DNA of 64,000 nucleotides from Atrina japonica (taxonomy: Eukaryota; Mollusca; Bivalvia; Pterioida; Pinnidae), in the NCBI GenBank assembly GCA_030159075.1, contig BROG01000234.1:248001-312000 (forward strand), written 5' to 3'. This document shows positions 63,655-64,000 of this stretch, piece after piece. Position 1 is the first letter of the stretch, and each line of letters starts with the position of its first letter. The position numbers and the translations under genes were made by a program. Under the pieces are notes generated by a model. It did not search any database. It was not told the DNA's origin and worked only from the letters and a program-made list of their open reading frames with translations.

Positions 63655-63810
63655 AAATGGTGTTTTACGCCACACTCTAACATTTTTTTGTTTTATGGCG
63701 GCAGTCAGTTTTTTTATGGTGGAGAGGAGAACCTGGTTACAATGTAGACTACCCCGACCTTCCGCAAGTAAACTGGCAAACTCTTCGACAAAATCGCAGT
63801 CAGGTTTCAG
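63655..63810 (-). mobile_element. SINE family B tail, inverted
   Basis: 'ggtgttttacgccacactctaac', 'tttatggcggcagtcagttttttta' and 'gtggagaggagaacctggttacaatgta', then 'ccttccgcaagtaaactggcaaactc'. This is the reverse complement of the family tail and middle part. Confidence 0.75.
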
Positions 63811-64000
63811 CACTTCAAAAACCCAGATAACGCCAGACCAGCTAAACAATCCTAAGGTCTGATAACTGATAGACATCGAAGATTTAAAATAAAAATGATA
63901 TGAAGAAGTTTTTATATTTCTATGTTTTAATTTGTGGTAGTTTTCATATCATTGCCTATGTTTACCTAAAGAGTTCAGTGCCAGTCCAGTGACTTGCCGA
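63811..64000. other. non-coding; window end
   Basis: Nothing recognised. Confidence 0.4.

Overview
This is a eukaryotic, AT-rich window (by eye about one third G+C). It consists almost entirely of intronic and intergenic DNA, tandem repeats and small non-autonomous transposons. I saw no rRNA, true tRNA, CRISPR, operon or prokaryotic signal. The dispersed repeats point to a lophotrochozoan, most likely a bivalve mollusc. They are tRNA-headed SINEs ending in a 'gacgttaaac(aa)n' or 'gtgtggcataaaac' tail, and elements whose 3' end is a small hairpin followed by CTTGTT. I cannot name the species.

One real gene is supported, on the + strand: three exons at 35045-35129, 37208-37367 and 55143-55331 (stop included). 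Their splice sites and phases fit exactly. The last exon ends in the C-terminal signature that I recall from CAAP1 (caspase activity and apoptosis inhibitor 1). The 5' exons, with the conserved N-terminal core, were not found; they lie upstream of the window or in short exons I could not recognise. The last intron is about 17.8 kb, and about 7.6 kb of it is minisatellite.

Layout. 1-10 kb: non-coding, with scattered SINEs and one MITE nested in a SINE. 10.2-11.4 kb: CA-rich minisatellite; an inverted fragment of it sits inside a foldback element at 13.2-13.75 kb. 17-19.5 kb: 94-bp and 45-bp minisatellites. 22.2-26.1 kb: 190-bp and about 130-bp repeats, then a 37-bp minisatellite carrying a SINE. 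28-32.6 kb: CT and GT tracts, 31-bp and 54-bp minisatellites. 33.6-34.6 kb: a segment bracketed by direct repeats, possibly an element relic. 35-55.3 kb: the CAAP1 exons, with 22-bp, 29-bp (3.8 kb), 42-bp (2.7 kb) and 34-bp arrays in the last intron. 56-59 kb: two copies of one TIR family around a 31-bp array. 59.6-61.2 kb: MITEs and SINEs. 61.7-63.5 kb: a 27-bp minisatellite.

Most long open frames here (up to about 390 codons) are artefacts. Repeat units of 27, 42, 45 or 54 bp stay in frame, and the 29-bp unit happens to lack stops in several frames. The real interest is structural: palindromic units, block duplications inside arrays, transposons nested in arrays and in each other, and minisatellites that seem to have grown from the ends of one MITE family. 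I found no plausible novel protein-coding system.
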